Source of the DNA: Alphaproteobacteria bacterium | Lineage (GTDB): Bacteria > Pseudomonadota > Alphaproteobacteria > DSM-16000 > Inquilinaceae | Assembly (NCBI GenBank): GCA_028277405.1 | Contig: JANQGH010000055.1 | Span: 164,297-228,296 of the forward strand | DNA: 64,000 nucleotides | Reading direction: 5' to 3' | Part shown: one piece after another, positions 7,650 through 16,453 of the stretch | How the letters are laid out: the number at the start of each line of letters is the position of its first letter | Numbering within the stretch: position 1 is the stretch's first letter | Notes under the pieces: model-generated | What the model was told of the DNA's origin: nothing | What the model saw: the letters and a program-made list of their open reading frames with translations, nothing else | Database searches by the model: none | Position numbers and translations under genes: made by a program

Positions 7650-8837
7650 ATGAAAAAGCCCCTTCCTCGCCCCGCCGCCGATGGCCTCGCCGATTGGCAG
7701 CCCTCCGCAACCCAAGACTGGCGCCAAGTTCCCGACCTGGAGACACCGTTCGTGGCTGTCTCAGAAGCGCCGCTTATGCGCAATCTGCAGCGCGGCGCGG
7801 CAATCGCGAAGCGTGAAGGCCTGTCGCTGCGGCCGCACATCAAAACCCACAAATCGCTAGCGATCGCGCGCAGTCAACTGGCGTTAGGCGCCAGCGGACT
7901 TACCGCATCGAAGCCGCGGGAAGCGCTGGTCTTCATCAAGGCGGGATTTCCCTCGATCACCATCGCGTACCCCGTCGTTGCCGCAGGGGCGGCGCGAACC
8001 GTTCTGCGTGAGGCCCAAGAGGCAGGGTGCGACCTTCGCATGATCGTGGATTCCGTTGCTGGGGTTGAGTCGCTGGAAGAGGCTGCGACACGTCCACTGC
8101 CGGTGTTCTTGAAGGTCGATGTCGGCCTCGGGCGCTGCGGCGTCAGGCCCACTACCGCCGCGTTCGACGCCGTTTTGAAAGCCCTGCTCAAGGCCCCGAA
8201 CCTGAAGATGACGGGCTTGCTCTCTCATGCCGGCCACAGCTACGCAGCCGGCGGGCCGGACGGCATTCGGGGCGTCGCTGAGCAGGAAATCGATGTTCTC
8301 GAGCACGCACGCGACCGCGTCGTGCAAGCGGGTGGGTCGGTGGACGAAATCTCGGTTGGTTCAACACCCACCGTTCTTGCCGCAACCGATTTCGGTCAGG
8401 CGACGGAACTGAGACCTGGCAATTACGCCTTCCTTGATCTGACTGCGCTGCGCCTGGGCATCGCCGGTTGGAAGGATCTCGCACTGGCGGTCGTTGCGAC
8501 GGTGATCAGCGAGAATGACGGCTTCAGCATCATCGATGCAGGCTCCAAGACCCTGTCGTCGGACGGGGCGCCGCACGGCGGCACGGCGGCGGGGTTCGGG
8601 CTTGCCATACCAGTGTCGGGCAGCGACGATCGACTGCCGCTCACCGTGGCGCGCCTTTCCGAGGAACACGGATTTGTCGACCATGGCGGCCAGAGGCTGG
8701 GCATTGGCAGCCGTCTGGCGATCTTTCCAAATCACGCCTGTCCCGTCGCCAATCTCGCAACGACGCTGACCATGGTATCGACGGACGGGACATACGAGCG
8801 GGCAAGTGTTGACGCCCACGCGACATCGTCAAGTTAG
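7650..8837 (+). CDS. DSD1-family PLP enzyme (D-serine dehydratase / D-threonine aldolase fold)
   Basis: 395 residues from ATG 7650, chosen because the upstream frame overlaps the MarR start. An alanine-racemase-type barrel carries the PLP lysine in RPHIKTHK (K65), followed by VDVGLGRCGVRP, LLSHAGHSYA and EISVGSTPT. The C-terminal metal motif is NHACP (H362, C364), the His-x-Cys zinc pair of D-serine dehydratase rather than the His-x-Asp of D-threonine aldolase. A D-amino-acid dehydratase, perhaps acting on D-3-hydroxy amino acids, is therefore likeliest. It is divergent from MarR and near a peptidase, which fits D-amino-acid or peptide catabolism. Confidence 0.85.
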   Translation: MKKPLPRPAADGLADWQPSATQDWRQVPDLETPFVAVSEAPLMRNLQRGAAIAKREGLSLRPHIKTHKSLAIARSQLALGASGLTASKPREALVFIKAGFPSITIAYPVVAAGAARTVLREAQEAGCDLRMIVDSVAGVESLEEAATRPLPVFLKVDVGLGRCGVRPTTAAFDAVLKALLKAPNLKMTGLLSHAGHSYAAGGPDGIRGVAEQEIDVLEHARDRVVQAGGSVDEISVGSTPTVLAATDFGQATELRPGNYAFLDLTALRLGIAGWKDLALAVVATVISENDGFSIIDAGSKTLSSDGAPHGGTAAGFGLAIPVSGSDDRLPLTVARLSEEHGFVDHGGQRLGIGSRLAIFPNHACPVANLATTLTMVSTDGTYERASVDAHATSSS

Positions 8838-8860
8838 GCAAGCGGGCACACGGTTTGGCC

Positions 8861-8875
8861 GGGCCCTTAGGGCCC
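8861..8875 (+). terminator. Short hairpin terminator between convergent genes
   Basis: GGGCCC-TTA-GGGCCC followed by TTT lies 23 bases after the PLP-enzyme stop and overlaps the stop of the convergent dehydrogenase. The stem is only 6 bp and the U-run short, so efficiency is uncertain. Confidence 0.4.
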
Positions 8876-9952
8876 TTTCGATCCATTCGGGGCCGGTTCT
8901 GCCTGGCGATAAGCGCGGTGGTCGAAGCCGGCGCGGCGCAGTTCTGCTTCGTTGACAAGGTTCCGCAGCCGACCCTGCCGCAGGTAGAGCATCGCCGTTT
9001 CGGCCGAAAGACGCCGCGCATCGGTTTGGCTTTCGGGGCTGCACCAGGCGCCGTGCGGCGTGACGACGAGACGGTCCTTGAGGCCGGACCGGTCGAGATC
9101 GGCATAACAGCGGACCATCGGATCGTCGCGCGGCGGCGGCTCCTGCGGCAACACGTCGAGGCCTGCTCCGGCAATGTCGCCAGCCGCAAGGCCGGCAAGC
9201 AGGGCTGCGGTATCGACGATCCCACCGCGGGCCGTGTTGATCAGGATGGCGTCGTCCTTCATCGCCTTGAGCGCGGCCGCGTCGATCATGCCGCGCGTCT
9301 CTTCGGTCAGCGGCGTATGCAGGCTGACGACATCGCTGGCCGACAACAGGGCCTGAAGGCTGTCGACCCGCTCGACGCCCAGCGCGATTTCGGTGCCCGA
9401 GGGCAGGTAGGGATCATAGGCCATCACCCGCATGCCGAAGGCCTTGGCGCGCAGCGCCGTTGCGGTCCCGATGCGCCCCAGACCGACAATGCCCATGACC
9501 CTGCCGCGAATGCGGCGCACCAGCGGCGCACGCGAAAAGTGGTAGTTGCCGACCGGATCCAGCCGAAGATGTTCGTGATAGGCAGTGACGCCGCGCGTCA
9601 ATGTCAAGAGCAGCGCCAGCGCGTGGTCGGCGACCTCGCTGGTGCCATAGTCCGGCGTGTTGCAGACCGGAATGCCGGCACTGGCGGCCGCTTCGAGGTC
9701 GATATGGTCGAAACCGACACCCGCCCGCACGATCACCTTGCAGCGCTTCAGACGCTCGATCACCTGCCGGTTCATGCTGGCCTCGTGCCAGACCACCAGC
9801 GCGTCGGCGTTCGTGACCAGTTCGTCGGCAATGGCGCGCCAGCCGCCGCTGCGTTCGCGGAAGACATGCCAGTGCGCGTCTGTGCCCGTCGTCTGCCGCT
9901 CGACCGTGGCGTCGTCCGAATACTGCGCGTCGGGCGTCAGGATGTGAAACAC
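8867..9952 (-). CDS. D-isomer-specific 2-hydroxyacid dehydrogenase family protein
   Basis: 361 residues from a GTG start at 9952, chosen for the GGAG motif about 11 bases upstream; an upstream TTG would add non-homologous residues. The NAD-binding domain has GIVGLGRIGTATALRAKAFG, and the catalytic triad is visible as Arg in NTARGG, Glu in DVLPQEPP and His in TPHGAW. It interconverts 2-keto and 2-hydroxy acids with NAD(P)H, or resembles CtBP-like dehydrogenases. It is the last gene of the TRAP / DMT / FAH run, so it may handle a hydroxyacid released by the FAH hydrolase. Confidence 0.9.
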   Translation of the reverse strand: MFHILTPDAQYSDDATVERQTTGTDAHWHVFRERSGGWRAIADELVTNADALVVWHEASMNRQVIERLKRCKVIVRAGVGFDHIDLEAAASAGIPVCNTPDYGTSEVADHALALLLTLTRGVTAYHEHLRLDPVGNYHFSRAPLVRRIRGRVMGIVGLGRIGTATALRAKAFGMRVMAYDPYLPSGTEIALGVERVDSLQALLSASDVVSLHTPLTEETRGMIDAAALKAMKDDAILINTARGGIVDTAALLAGLAAGDIAGAGLDVLPQEPPPRDDPMVRCYADLDRSGLKDRLVVTPHGAWCSPESQTDARRLSAETAMLYLRQGRLRNLVNEAELRRAGFDHRAYRQAEPAPNGSKGP

Positions 9953-10046
9953 GATGCTTGGTTCTCCGTCTTGCTGAAAAGGTTCGCGGCCAAACCGTTC
10001 CAAGGCCGGTCATGGAACTGCTGGATGAAGGCCGCAGGCTCCGCGC

Positions 10047-11201
10047 CTAGAGCAGCCCGCGTTGGGCAAGATTGCGCATTAGCGCGCCGGTCCCGAACGT
10101 CCATTCCGGTGCTTCGGTCGACAGCCTGACGGTGTTTTCCAGTGCCCCCAGTGTCGGGGTCGCGATGGTGACGACATCGCCGAGGTGATGGGTGAAACCC
10201 TGGCCGGGCGCATCGCGATCCTCGGTCGGCGCGAACAATGTGCCCAGATAGAGCATGAAACCATCGGGGTACTGGTGATGGCGCCCGCGCGTCTGGCCCA
10301 CGAGATCGGCCGGGTCCCGGCTGATCTCGCGCATCGACGAGGCGCCGTTCAGGACAAACCCATCCTCGCCGGTCACCGTCAGCGCCAGGTCCAGTCCGCG
10401 CACCGTGTCGAGGTCGAAACCCGCGTCGAACAACCGGATGAAGGGGCCGATGGCGGCCGCGGCGTTATTGTCCTTCGCCTTGCCGAGCAGAAGCGCCGAA
10501 CGGCCCTCCACGTCGCGCAGGTTCACGTCGTTGCCGAGCGTCGCCCCGACGGTGCGGCCGGCGCTGTCGACCGCGAGCACCACTTCCGGTTCGGGGTTGT
10601 TCCATTGAGAGATCGGGTGCAGGCCGACATCCGCGCCCCAGCCGACCGCCGACATGGGTTGGGCCTTGCTGAACACTTCGGCGTCCGGGCCGATCCCGAC
10701 CTCCAGATATTGCGACCACAACCTCTCTTTCTGCAGCATCGCCTTCACCTCGGCGGCCGCCTCCGATCCGGGCACCAGGTCGCGCAGGCTGTCGCCGACG
10801 ATGGTCGTGACGCGCGCGCGGATCGTCTCGGCCTTCGTCGGATCGCCGCCGGCGCTTTCTTCGATCACCCGCTCGATCATGGAGCGAGCGAAGGTGACGC
10901 CGCAGGCCTTCACCGCCTGAAGGTCGCACGGCGCAAGCAGGCGGTCGGCATCCGGCTCCGCAGCACCCCGGCTCTTGGCGATCCAGGCGTCCAGCGGACC
11001 CAGATCGACACCGTCGATGGCGGCGATGAAGTCGGCGTGGTCGCCCTGTTCCAGGAGATCGCGCATGGTCGGCGCCTTGCGCGAGGTGATGTCGACAAGA
11101 TTGTCATCGCGCAGCGTGACGAGGCACGGTCCGATGCCGGCGCGCCAAACACGTCCCACGAACAAGCCATCGGCTGGCAGCAAAAGGGAAGAAACGGTCA
11201 T
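10047..11201 (-). CDS. FAH-family hydrolase, long form associated with sugar-acid catabolism
   Basis: 384 residues from ATG 11201, longer than the ~280-residue FAH type at the window start because of an N-terminal domain. The FAH metal site is visible as NPEPEVVLAVDSAG (E-x-E) and GNDVNLRDVEG (Asp). The C-terminal half has GFMLYLGTLFAPTEDRDAPGQGFTHHLGD. Related enzymes cleave 2,4-diketo-3-deoxy or act on 2-keto-3-deoxy sugar acids. It lies in a LacI-controlled divergon together with an IlvD/Edd dehydratase and an SDR, the enzyme set of a non-phosphorylating route ending in pyruvate. Substrate assignment is inference. Confidence 0.85.
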   Translation of the reverse strand: MTVSSLLLPADGLFVGRVWRAGIGPCLVTLRDDNLVDITSRKAPTMRDLLEQGDHADFIAAIDGVDLGPLDAWIAKSRGAAEPDADRLLAPCDLQAVKACGVTFARSMIERVIEESAGGDPTKAETIRARVTTIVGDSLRDLVPGSEAAAEVKAMLQKERLWSQYLEVGIGPDAEVFSKAQPMSAVGWGADVGLHPISQWNNPEPEVVLAVDSAGRTVGATLGNDVNLRDVEGRSALLLGKAKDNNAAAAIGPFIRLFDAGFDLDTVRGLDLALTVTGEDGFVLNGASSMREISRDPADLVGQTRGRHHQYPDGFMLYLGTLFAPTEDRDAPGQGFTHHLGDVVTIATPTLGALENTVRLSTEAPEWTFGTGALMRNLAQRGLL

Positions 11202-11229
11202 GGATGGTGTCCCAATTTGATGGGTCGGT

Positions 11230-12132
11230 TCACGCTTGCCTCGCCGCTTGGCGACGCTCGCGCACGAAAATGTAGAGCCCGGCCGACACGATGATGGCCC
11301 CGCCCAAGAGCATGTCCGGCCTTGGCACGTCGCCGAAGAACAGCCAGCCCAGAAGGATGGCCCAGGGCAGAAGCGTGTATTGGAACGGCGCGACCACGCC
11401 CGCGTCAACCAGCTTCAAAGCGCGGCTGACGCACAGATGGGCCAGCATCGCGACAATGCCCAGCGCGCACAAGAGCGCAACGTCCATCGCGCCGGGCGGC
11501 ACCCAGCCAATGGGCGCCAGTACGAGGCCGATCGCCAGGGCGCCGGCCATCTGCCAGACCACAAGCGTGATGTCCGGCGTGCCGCGCAAGGCCCGCCCGG
11601 TGATCAGCATCAGGGCAAAGCAGAGTGTGCCCACCATGGCAACCAGCGTCGCGCCCATATGCAGCTCTCCTGAGGGCGCCAGCGCGATCACCACGCCGCC
11701 AAAGCCGATCATGATGACAAGCCAGCGACGCACATCGATCCGTTCGCCAAGCAGAAAGGGCGACAGCATCGCCACCCATATCGGCGCGGCGAGCCAGAAT
11801 GTCATGACGTCGGCCAGCGGCAGAAACCGTACCGCCCAGTAAAAGCAAAAGACCTCGGCGGTGGACAGCGCCACGCGCAGCACCTGAAGGCCGGGCCTGT
11901 CCACCCGCCAGACGGTCAAGACGCCGCGCCGCAGCACCAGGGGCGCCAGGATCGCAAGACCCGTCGCGCTGCGCAGCAAAAGCACCTGACCGACCGTGTA
12001 GGTCGCCACCAGCCATTTGCCGAGCGTATCGTTGAGCGCAAACAACAGCATGCCAAGCAGCATCAAGGCGATGCCGAGGCCGGCTGGGCCGGCCCGACGC
12101 CAAGGCGCCGCGGCAGGGGCCAACTGTGTCAT
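11230..12132 (-). CDS. DMT superfamily (EamA domain) transporter
   Basis: 300 residues with ten predicted membrane helices arranged as two EamA repeats (about residues 18-150 and 165-290). ALNDTLGKWLV, FYWAVRFLPLADVMTFWLAAPIWVA and FQYTLLPWAILLGWLFFGDVPRPDMLLGGAIIV are typical EamA signatures. ATG 12132 was chosen because the extra upstream residues are non-hydrophobic and glycine-rich. It sits between dctP and the FAH hydrolase, 28 bases before the latter, so it may export a pathway by-product or provide second-route uptake. Confidence 0.9.
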   Translation of the reverse strand: MTQLAPAAAPWRRAGPAGLGIALMLLGMLLFALNDTLGKWLVATYTVGQVLLLRSATGLAILAPLVLRRGVLTVWRVDRPGLQVLRVALSTAEVFCFYWAVRFLPLADVMTFWLAAPIWVAMLSPFLLGERIDVRRWLVIMIGFGGVVIALAPSGELHMGATLVAMVGTLCFALMLITGRALRGTPDITLVVWQMAGALAIGLVLAPIGWVPPGAMDVALLCALGIVAMLAHLCVSRALKLVDAGVVAPFQYTLLPWAILLGWLFFGDVPRPDMLLGGAIIVSAGLYIFVRERRQAARQA

Positions 12133-12198
12133 GAGGCTCCCACCCAAGCAAATGGCGGGGCCGTCGCCGGCCCCGCCACCCAAGGTTCATCGCGACAA

Positions 12199-13218
12199 TC
12201 AGTTATTCCGCAGTTCGGCCAGCGCGTCGCGGATGCCGTCGACCACGTTGGTACCGATCGTTTCGGCGTGACGGTCATAGACCGGCGCCACCGCATCGCG
12301 GATGCGCTGCATTTCCGCCTCGTCCAGCTCGTTGTACTGCATGCCGTTTTCCTGGATGTTGGCGAGCGATTGGTCGGACAGCGCCCGGCTCGTGGCGCGC
12401 TGCACGTCGCGACCGATCACCGCGCAGTCGAACAGGATCTGCTGCTCTTCTTCAGAGTAGGTGCCGAAGATCGGCCCGGAGAACAGCACCATGAACGGCG
12501 TGTAGGCGTGGCGGGTGGCCGAGACATAGTCCTGCACCTGGTAGAACTGCGATGTCTCGATGGTCACGAACGGGTTTTCCTGGGCATCGATGGCCCCGGT
12601 CTCAAGCGCGGTGAACACTTCGCCGAACGCCATCGGCGTGGCGTTGGTGCCAAGCGTCTGGAAGGTGTCGAGGAAGATGTTGTTCTGCATCACGCGCACG
12701 CGCATGCCGTCGAAATCGTCAAGGCTTTCCACCGGCCGCACCGAGTTGGTGAGGTTGCGGAAGCCGTTCTCCCAGTAGGCGAGGTTGACGACGCCGGCTT
12801 CGGCCAGTTGGTCGCTGATCATCTGGCCGAACGCGCCATCCAGGATGGCGTCCGCCTCTTCGGCGTTGGCGAACAGGAACGGCAGGTCGAACACGCCGAG
12901 CGCCGGCTCGATGCCGACCAGCGGCGAGGTCGAAGTGATGACCATCTCCTGGGTACCCGAACGCAGTGCCTGCGTGGCCTGAAGATCGTCGCCCAGCGAG
13001 GACGACCAGAACGCGTTCAGCGTCCAGGCGCCGTCCGTGCGCTCGGTCATGCAGGCGCGCATGGCTTCGACGCCATCGGCAACCGGGTGGGTTTCGGACA
13101 CGCCGTTCGACACGGTGATCGTGCGCTCGGAGATTTCGGCCAGGGCCGGGGTGGCGAGACCAAGCGTCAGGATGGTCGTGACGCCCAGCCGGGCCAGAGT
13201 CTTGGATGTCGATTTCAT
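12199..13218 (-). CDS. dctP: TRAP transporter periplasmic substrate-binding protein (DctP type)
   Basis: 339 residues with a signal peptide (MKSTSKTLARLGVTTILTLGLATPALA, cleavage after ALA) and a DctP fold: TITVSNGVSETHPVADGVEAMRACM, QEMVITSTSPLVGIEPALGVFDLPFLF, FDGMRVRVMQNNIFLDTFQTLGTNATPMAFGEVFTALETGAIDAQENP. The Arg of MRVRV is the likely carboxylate clamp, and GAIDAQENP is shared with sugar-acid and uronate receptors. It is third in a dctQ-dctM-dctP order and probably delivers the sugar acid metabolised by the flanking enzymes. Confidence 0.94.
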   Translation of the reverse strand: MKSTSKTLARLGVTTILTLGLATPALAEISERTITVSNGVSETHPVADGVEAMRACMTERTDGAWTLNAFWSSSLGDDLQATQALRSGTQEMVITSTSPLVGIEPALGVFDLPFLFANAEEADAILDGAFGQMISDQLAEAGVVNLAYWENGFRNLTNSVRPVESLDDFDGMRVRVMQNNIFLDTFQTLGTNATPMAFGEVFTALETGAIDAQENPFVTIETSQFYQVQDYVSATRHAYTPFMVLFSGPIFGTYSEEEQQILFDCAVIGRDVQRATSRALSDQSLANIQENGMQYNELDEAEMQRIRDAVAPVYDRHAETIGTNVVDGIRDALAELRNN

Positions 13219-13295
13219 GGTTGGTTTTCTCCTTGAGGGGTTGCGGGGAGTGGGTTGCGGGCTTTGCGGTTTCTGGCCGCGGCGGACCGTTCGCC

Positions 13296-14573
13296 TCATC
13301 TCAGAAAATCAAGCGGCACCAACACGATCTGCGGGAAGGCGACGAGCAGGGCCAGGACGACGACCTGGGCGATGAGGAACGGCGCGACGCCGACGATCAC
13401 TTGGCCGAGGGGAACGCGCGAGACGCCGCTGACCACGTTCAGCACCACCCCGACCGGCGGCGTGATCAGCCCGATACAGGTGGTCATGACGAACACCACG
13501 CCGAAATAGACCGGATCGATCCCCGCCTCGCGCACCAGCGGCATCAGGACCGGCGACAGGATCAGAATGGTCGGCGCCAGATCGAGGACCGTGCCGACGA
13601 CCAGCACCAAAAGCACGATCACCAGCATCAGAAGCTGCGGTCGATCGATCAACGGCTGGATGATGTCGCCGACCTCGGCGGGAATGTTGGCGCGGGTGAT
13701 CAGCCAGGACGTCACCAACGCCGAGGCGACCAGAAAGAGCACCACCGAGGTCGTCTTGGCGGCGCTGATGAACACCGCATAGAGCTGGGCGACGCGCAGT
13801 TCGCGGTAGACGACCAAGCCTACGAACATGGCGTAGGCGGCCGCGATCACCGCCGCCTCGGTTGGCGTGAAAACGCCGAACCGGATGCCGCCGAGGATGA
13901 TGATCGGCATGATCAGCGCCCAGATCGCCGCCACCGATGCCCGAAGGCGCACCTGGCCCGATTGGCGCGGCAAGGTTTTCACATCTTCCTTGCGCGCCAC
14001 GAACATCCACATCGCCGTCAGCGACAGCGCCATCATCAGGCCTGGCACGATGCCGCCCATGAACAGGCCGGTGATCGACACATTGGCCGCCACGCCGAAG
14101 ATGATGAACGCGATGGAGGGCGGTATGACCGGCGCGATCACGCCGCCCGCCGCCATAAGCCCGGCCGAACGCGGCACATTGTAGCCCGCTTCGCGCATCA
14201 TCGGGATCAGGATGGCGGCCAGAGCCGCCGAATCGGCCGCCGCCGAACCCGACAGGCTGGCCATGATCACGGCGGCGAAGATCGCCACGATGCCCAGCCC
14301 GCCTCTTATATGGCCGACACAGGCGATGGCGAAATTGACGATGCGCTTCGACAGCCCGCCGGCATTCATCAGTTCGCCGGCCAGCAGGAAGAACGGAATC
14401 GCCAGCAAGGTGAAGGTGTTGGCCCCGGAGATCATCTGCTGGGCGACGATCTGGGTGTTGAAGATGTCCATGTAGAACATCAGCACGATGCCGCAGAACA
14501 TCAGCGCAAAGGCCACCGGAACGCCGAGCGATAGCGTGCCGAACAAGGTGACGAGGAAGACGGCGATCGTCAT
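13296..14573 (-). CDS. dctM: TRAP transporter large permease (DctM type)
   Basis: 425 residues from ATG 14573, which overlaps the dctQ stop by four bases. The DctM signatures are AIPFFLLAGELMNAGGLSKRIVNFA, MASLSGSAAADSAALAAILIPMM, GGVIAPVIPPSIAFIIFGV and GLITPPVGVVLNVVSGV. About 12 membrane segments are expected. It forms the inner-membrane transport unit with the dctQ product and receives substrate from the dctP receptor downstream. Confidence 0.95.
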   Translation of the reverse strand: MTIAVFLVTLFGTLSLGVPVAFALMFCGIVLMFYMDIFNTQIVAQQMISGANTFTLLAIPFFLLAGELMNAGGLSKRIVNFAIACVGHIRGGLGIVAIFAAVIMASLSGSAAADSAALAAILIPMMREAGYNVPRSAGLMAAGGVIAPVIPPSIAFIIFGVAANVSITGLFMGGIVPGLMMALSLTAMWMFVARKEDVKTLPRQSGQVRLRASVAAIWALIMPIIILGGIRFGVFTPTEAAVIAAAYAMFVGLVVYRELRVAQLYAVFISAAKTTSVVLFLVASALVTSWLITRANIPAEVGDIIQPLIDRPQLLMLVIVLLVLVVGTVLDLAPTILILSPVLMPLVREAGIDPVYFGVVFVMTTCIGLITPPVGVVLNVVSGVSRVPLGQVIVGVAPFLIAQVVVLALLVAFPQIVLVPLDFLR

Positions 14574-15112
14574 ATCCGACCCTCTTGGTGAGGATCGTGC
14601 TCGTTCTCCGCGTACTCGCCGGCGAAATGGGCGATCTCGGCATCGCTCATGCGCCCGAGCGCGATGCGCAACAGGCGCCAGGCCGCGATGGCACCGATCC
14701 CCGCAGAAGTGAAATAGCCAATGCCGAAGACCCAGATCATCGAAATGCCGACGACCGGCGCCGTCATCGAGGCGTTGATGCCATGCTGCTGCCAGGTGCC
14801 ATGGAAGAACACCACCGCGCACAGAAGAATGATGGCGTTGGACAGCACCATGCAGACCAGCCGCCCGCGCCGCCCGAAAAACCGCACCATCGTCTCAACG
14901 CCGATGTGCCCATGCTCGGCAAACGTCAGAACCGCGCCGATGAAGGTCAGCCAGACAAAGAAGTAGCGCGACATCTCCTCGGAGAAGTTCAGCCCGGTGT
15001 TGAACACGTAGCGCAACACCACGTTGCCGAAGACCATCACAACCATGCCGGCCAGCAGGCAAAACAGCATGAATTCGATCGCGCGCGCCATCCAGCCGGT
15101 GGCGCGGGTCAT
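14570..15112 (-). CDS. dctQ: TRAP transporter small permease (DctQ type)
   Basis: 180 residues from ATG 15112; a second in-frame ATG at 15169 would add an Arg-rich extension, and neither has a strong Shine-Dalgarno. Four membrane helices are visible, including MLFCLLAGMVVMVFGNVVLRY and YFFVWLTFIGAVLTFAEHGHIGVE, the latter a conserved DctQ block. It is the first gene of the left arm of the LacI divergon, leaving a leader of about 190 bases from the promoter predicted at 15309-15336. Confidence 0.9.
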   Translation of the reverse strand: MTRATGWMARAIEFMLFCLLAGMVVMVFGNVVLRYVFNTGLNFSEEMSRYFFVWLTFIGAVLTFAEHGHIGVETMVRFFGRRGRLVCMVLSNAIILLCAVVFFHGTWQQHGINASMTAPVVGISMIWVFGIGYFTSAGIGAIAAWRLLRIALGRMSDAEIAHFAGEYAENEHDPHQEGRI

Positions 15113-15308
15113 CGATGGCCACCATGCGGGCGGCCGACGGCGGCGGAAACGGCTGCGCCATGCGGGCATCGATTGAGGTCGCGCCGCGGAAAGCGGCGTG
15201 AAACGAAGGCATGCAAGGCGTGTCGTCCTCCCTCGCCATGGGCCGGACGCTGGGCGCCGACCTATCGCTGCCGCAGTCTTTTCAGCGGCGCTGTTACTTT
15301 TTGCTTGA

Positions 15309-15336
15309 GTTAGATGGTAGCGTATATCATTGTCAA
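15309..15336 (-). promoter_or_regulatory. Predicted sigma-70 promoter for the dctQMP arm
   Basis: Reading leftward, a perfect TTGACA (complement of 15331-15336) is followed after 16 bases by TCTAAC (complement of 15309-15314), four of six matches to the -10 consensus. The spacer is almost exactly the dyad at 15314-15330. Confidence 0.5.
15314..15330. promoter_or_regulatory. Imperfect dyad, candidate LacI-family operator
   Basis: ATGGTAGCGTATATCAT matches itself in reverse complement at five of eight arm positions, with the outer ATG/CAT and inner TA/TA pairs conserved. It lies between the -35 and -10 of the dctQ promoter and 46 bases before lacI, where a bound repressor could block both transcripts. 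Confidence 0.4.
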
Positions 15337-15375
15337 TAGAAAACCACCGTTTGCGGCAAGGAACAACACCCTAGG

Positions 15376-16413
15376 ATGGTGGAAAAATACAGAGAAAATA
15401 AGGCAGCAACGCTGAAAGACGTGGCATCACATGCCAATGTGAGCGTTATCACTGCCTCGCGAACCCTGCGAACGCCGGAGATCGTGTCGCCCGAAATGCG
15501 CGATCGTGTGCGGCAGGCGGTGAAGGCGCTGGGCTATGTGCCCAATCCCGCGGCGCAGGCGCTGGCCTCTAACCGGTCGAACATCATCGGCGTGATCATT
15601 CCGTCGGTCGCCAACTGGGTGTTCGCCGAGGTACTCAGCGGCATGCTCGACGCCGCCGAGAAGACCGCCTTTGAGATCCAGTTCGTCACCAGCCGCTATG
15701 TCGCCGCGCGCGAGACGGAATTGCTGCGCGTGCTGGCCACGCAAAGGCCGGCCGGGGTGATCGTCACCGGGTATAATCAGACGCAAGATGGGCGGCGCAT
15801 CCTCGAAAGGATGGGGTGCCCGGTCGTGCAGATCATGGAGATCGGCCCCGACCCGGTGGATCTGATGATCGGGATCGATCATGCCGCCGCCGCCGGTGCG
15901 ATGGTCGAACATCTGTTTGAGCAAGGCTATCGCAGGATCGGGTTCCTGGGCGCCCGCATGGACCCGCGCTCGCAACGTCGTCTGGCGGGCTACCGGGCGG
16001 CCATGGGGAAAGCCGGGCTTGATCGGCCCGAGCGCGTATTGACGACGCCCGAAGCGACCAGCGTTTCCAAAGGCGCGGAGATGCTGGCGGATTTCCTGGC
16101 CCTTACACCCGATCTGGACGCCGTTTTTTGCAACAATGGCGATCTGGCGCTCGGCGCGTTGTTCGAGGCCCAGCGCCAGGGCCTGCGGGTTCCGCAACAG
16201 CTTGGTGTCGCCGGCTTCAACGATTTCGATATGGAGGCGGCCGCCTTTCCCTCCATCACCAGCGTGCGCACCCGGCGCTACGAGATGGGGTGCCGGTCGG
16301 TGGAGATGCTGGCCGCGGCGGTAGCCGGCGAACGGCCCGACCCGGCGGTCATCGATCTGGGTTTCGAGATCATGGCGCGGCAAAGCACCGCCCGTCTGGC
16401 GTCCTTGGCATAA
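15376..16413 (+). CDS. LacI family transcriptional regulator
   Basis: 345 residues. The N-terminal helix-turn-helix is TLKDVASHANVSVITASRTLRTPEIVSPEMRDRVRQAVKALGYVPNPAA (about residues 12-60), including the minor-groove hinge ALASNRSNIIGVIIP. A periplasmic-binding-type effector domain follows, with GYRRIGFLGARMDPRSQRRLAGYRAAM, DAVFCNNGDLALGALFEAQRQGLRVPQQLGVAGFNDF and FPSITSVRTRRYEMG. It most resembles GntR-type sugar-acid repressors. It is divergent from dctQMP and co-directional with denD, the SDR and the dehydratase, so it is the local switch for sugar-acid catabolism. Confidence 0.94.
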   Translation: MVEKYRENKAATLKDVASHANVSVITASRTLRTPEIVSPEMRDRVRQAVKALGYVPNPAAQALASNRSNIIGVIIPSVANWVFAEVLSGMLDAAEKTAFEIQFVTSRYVAARETELLRVLATQRPAGVIVTGYNQTQDGRRILERMGCPVVQIMEIGPDPVDLMIGIDHAAAAGAMVEHLFEQGYRRIGFLGARMDPRSQRRLAGYRAAMGKAGLDRPERVLTTPEATSVSKGAEMLADFLALTPDLDAVFCNNGDLALGALFEAQRQGLRVPQQLGVAGFNDFDMEAAAFPSITSVRTRRYEMGCRSVEMLAAAVAGERPDPAVIDLGFEIMARQSTARLASLA

Positions 16414-16453
16414 GACACATCAGCGAACGCGCTGTCGCGCAAAGGAGTATTTC

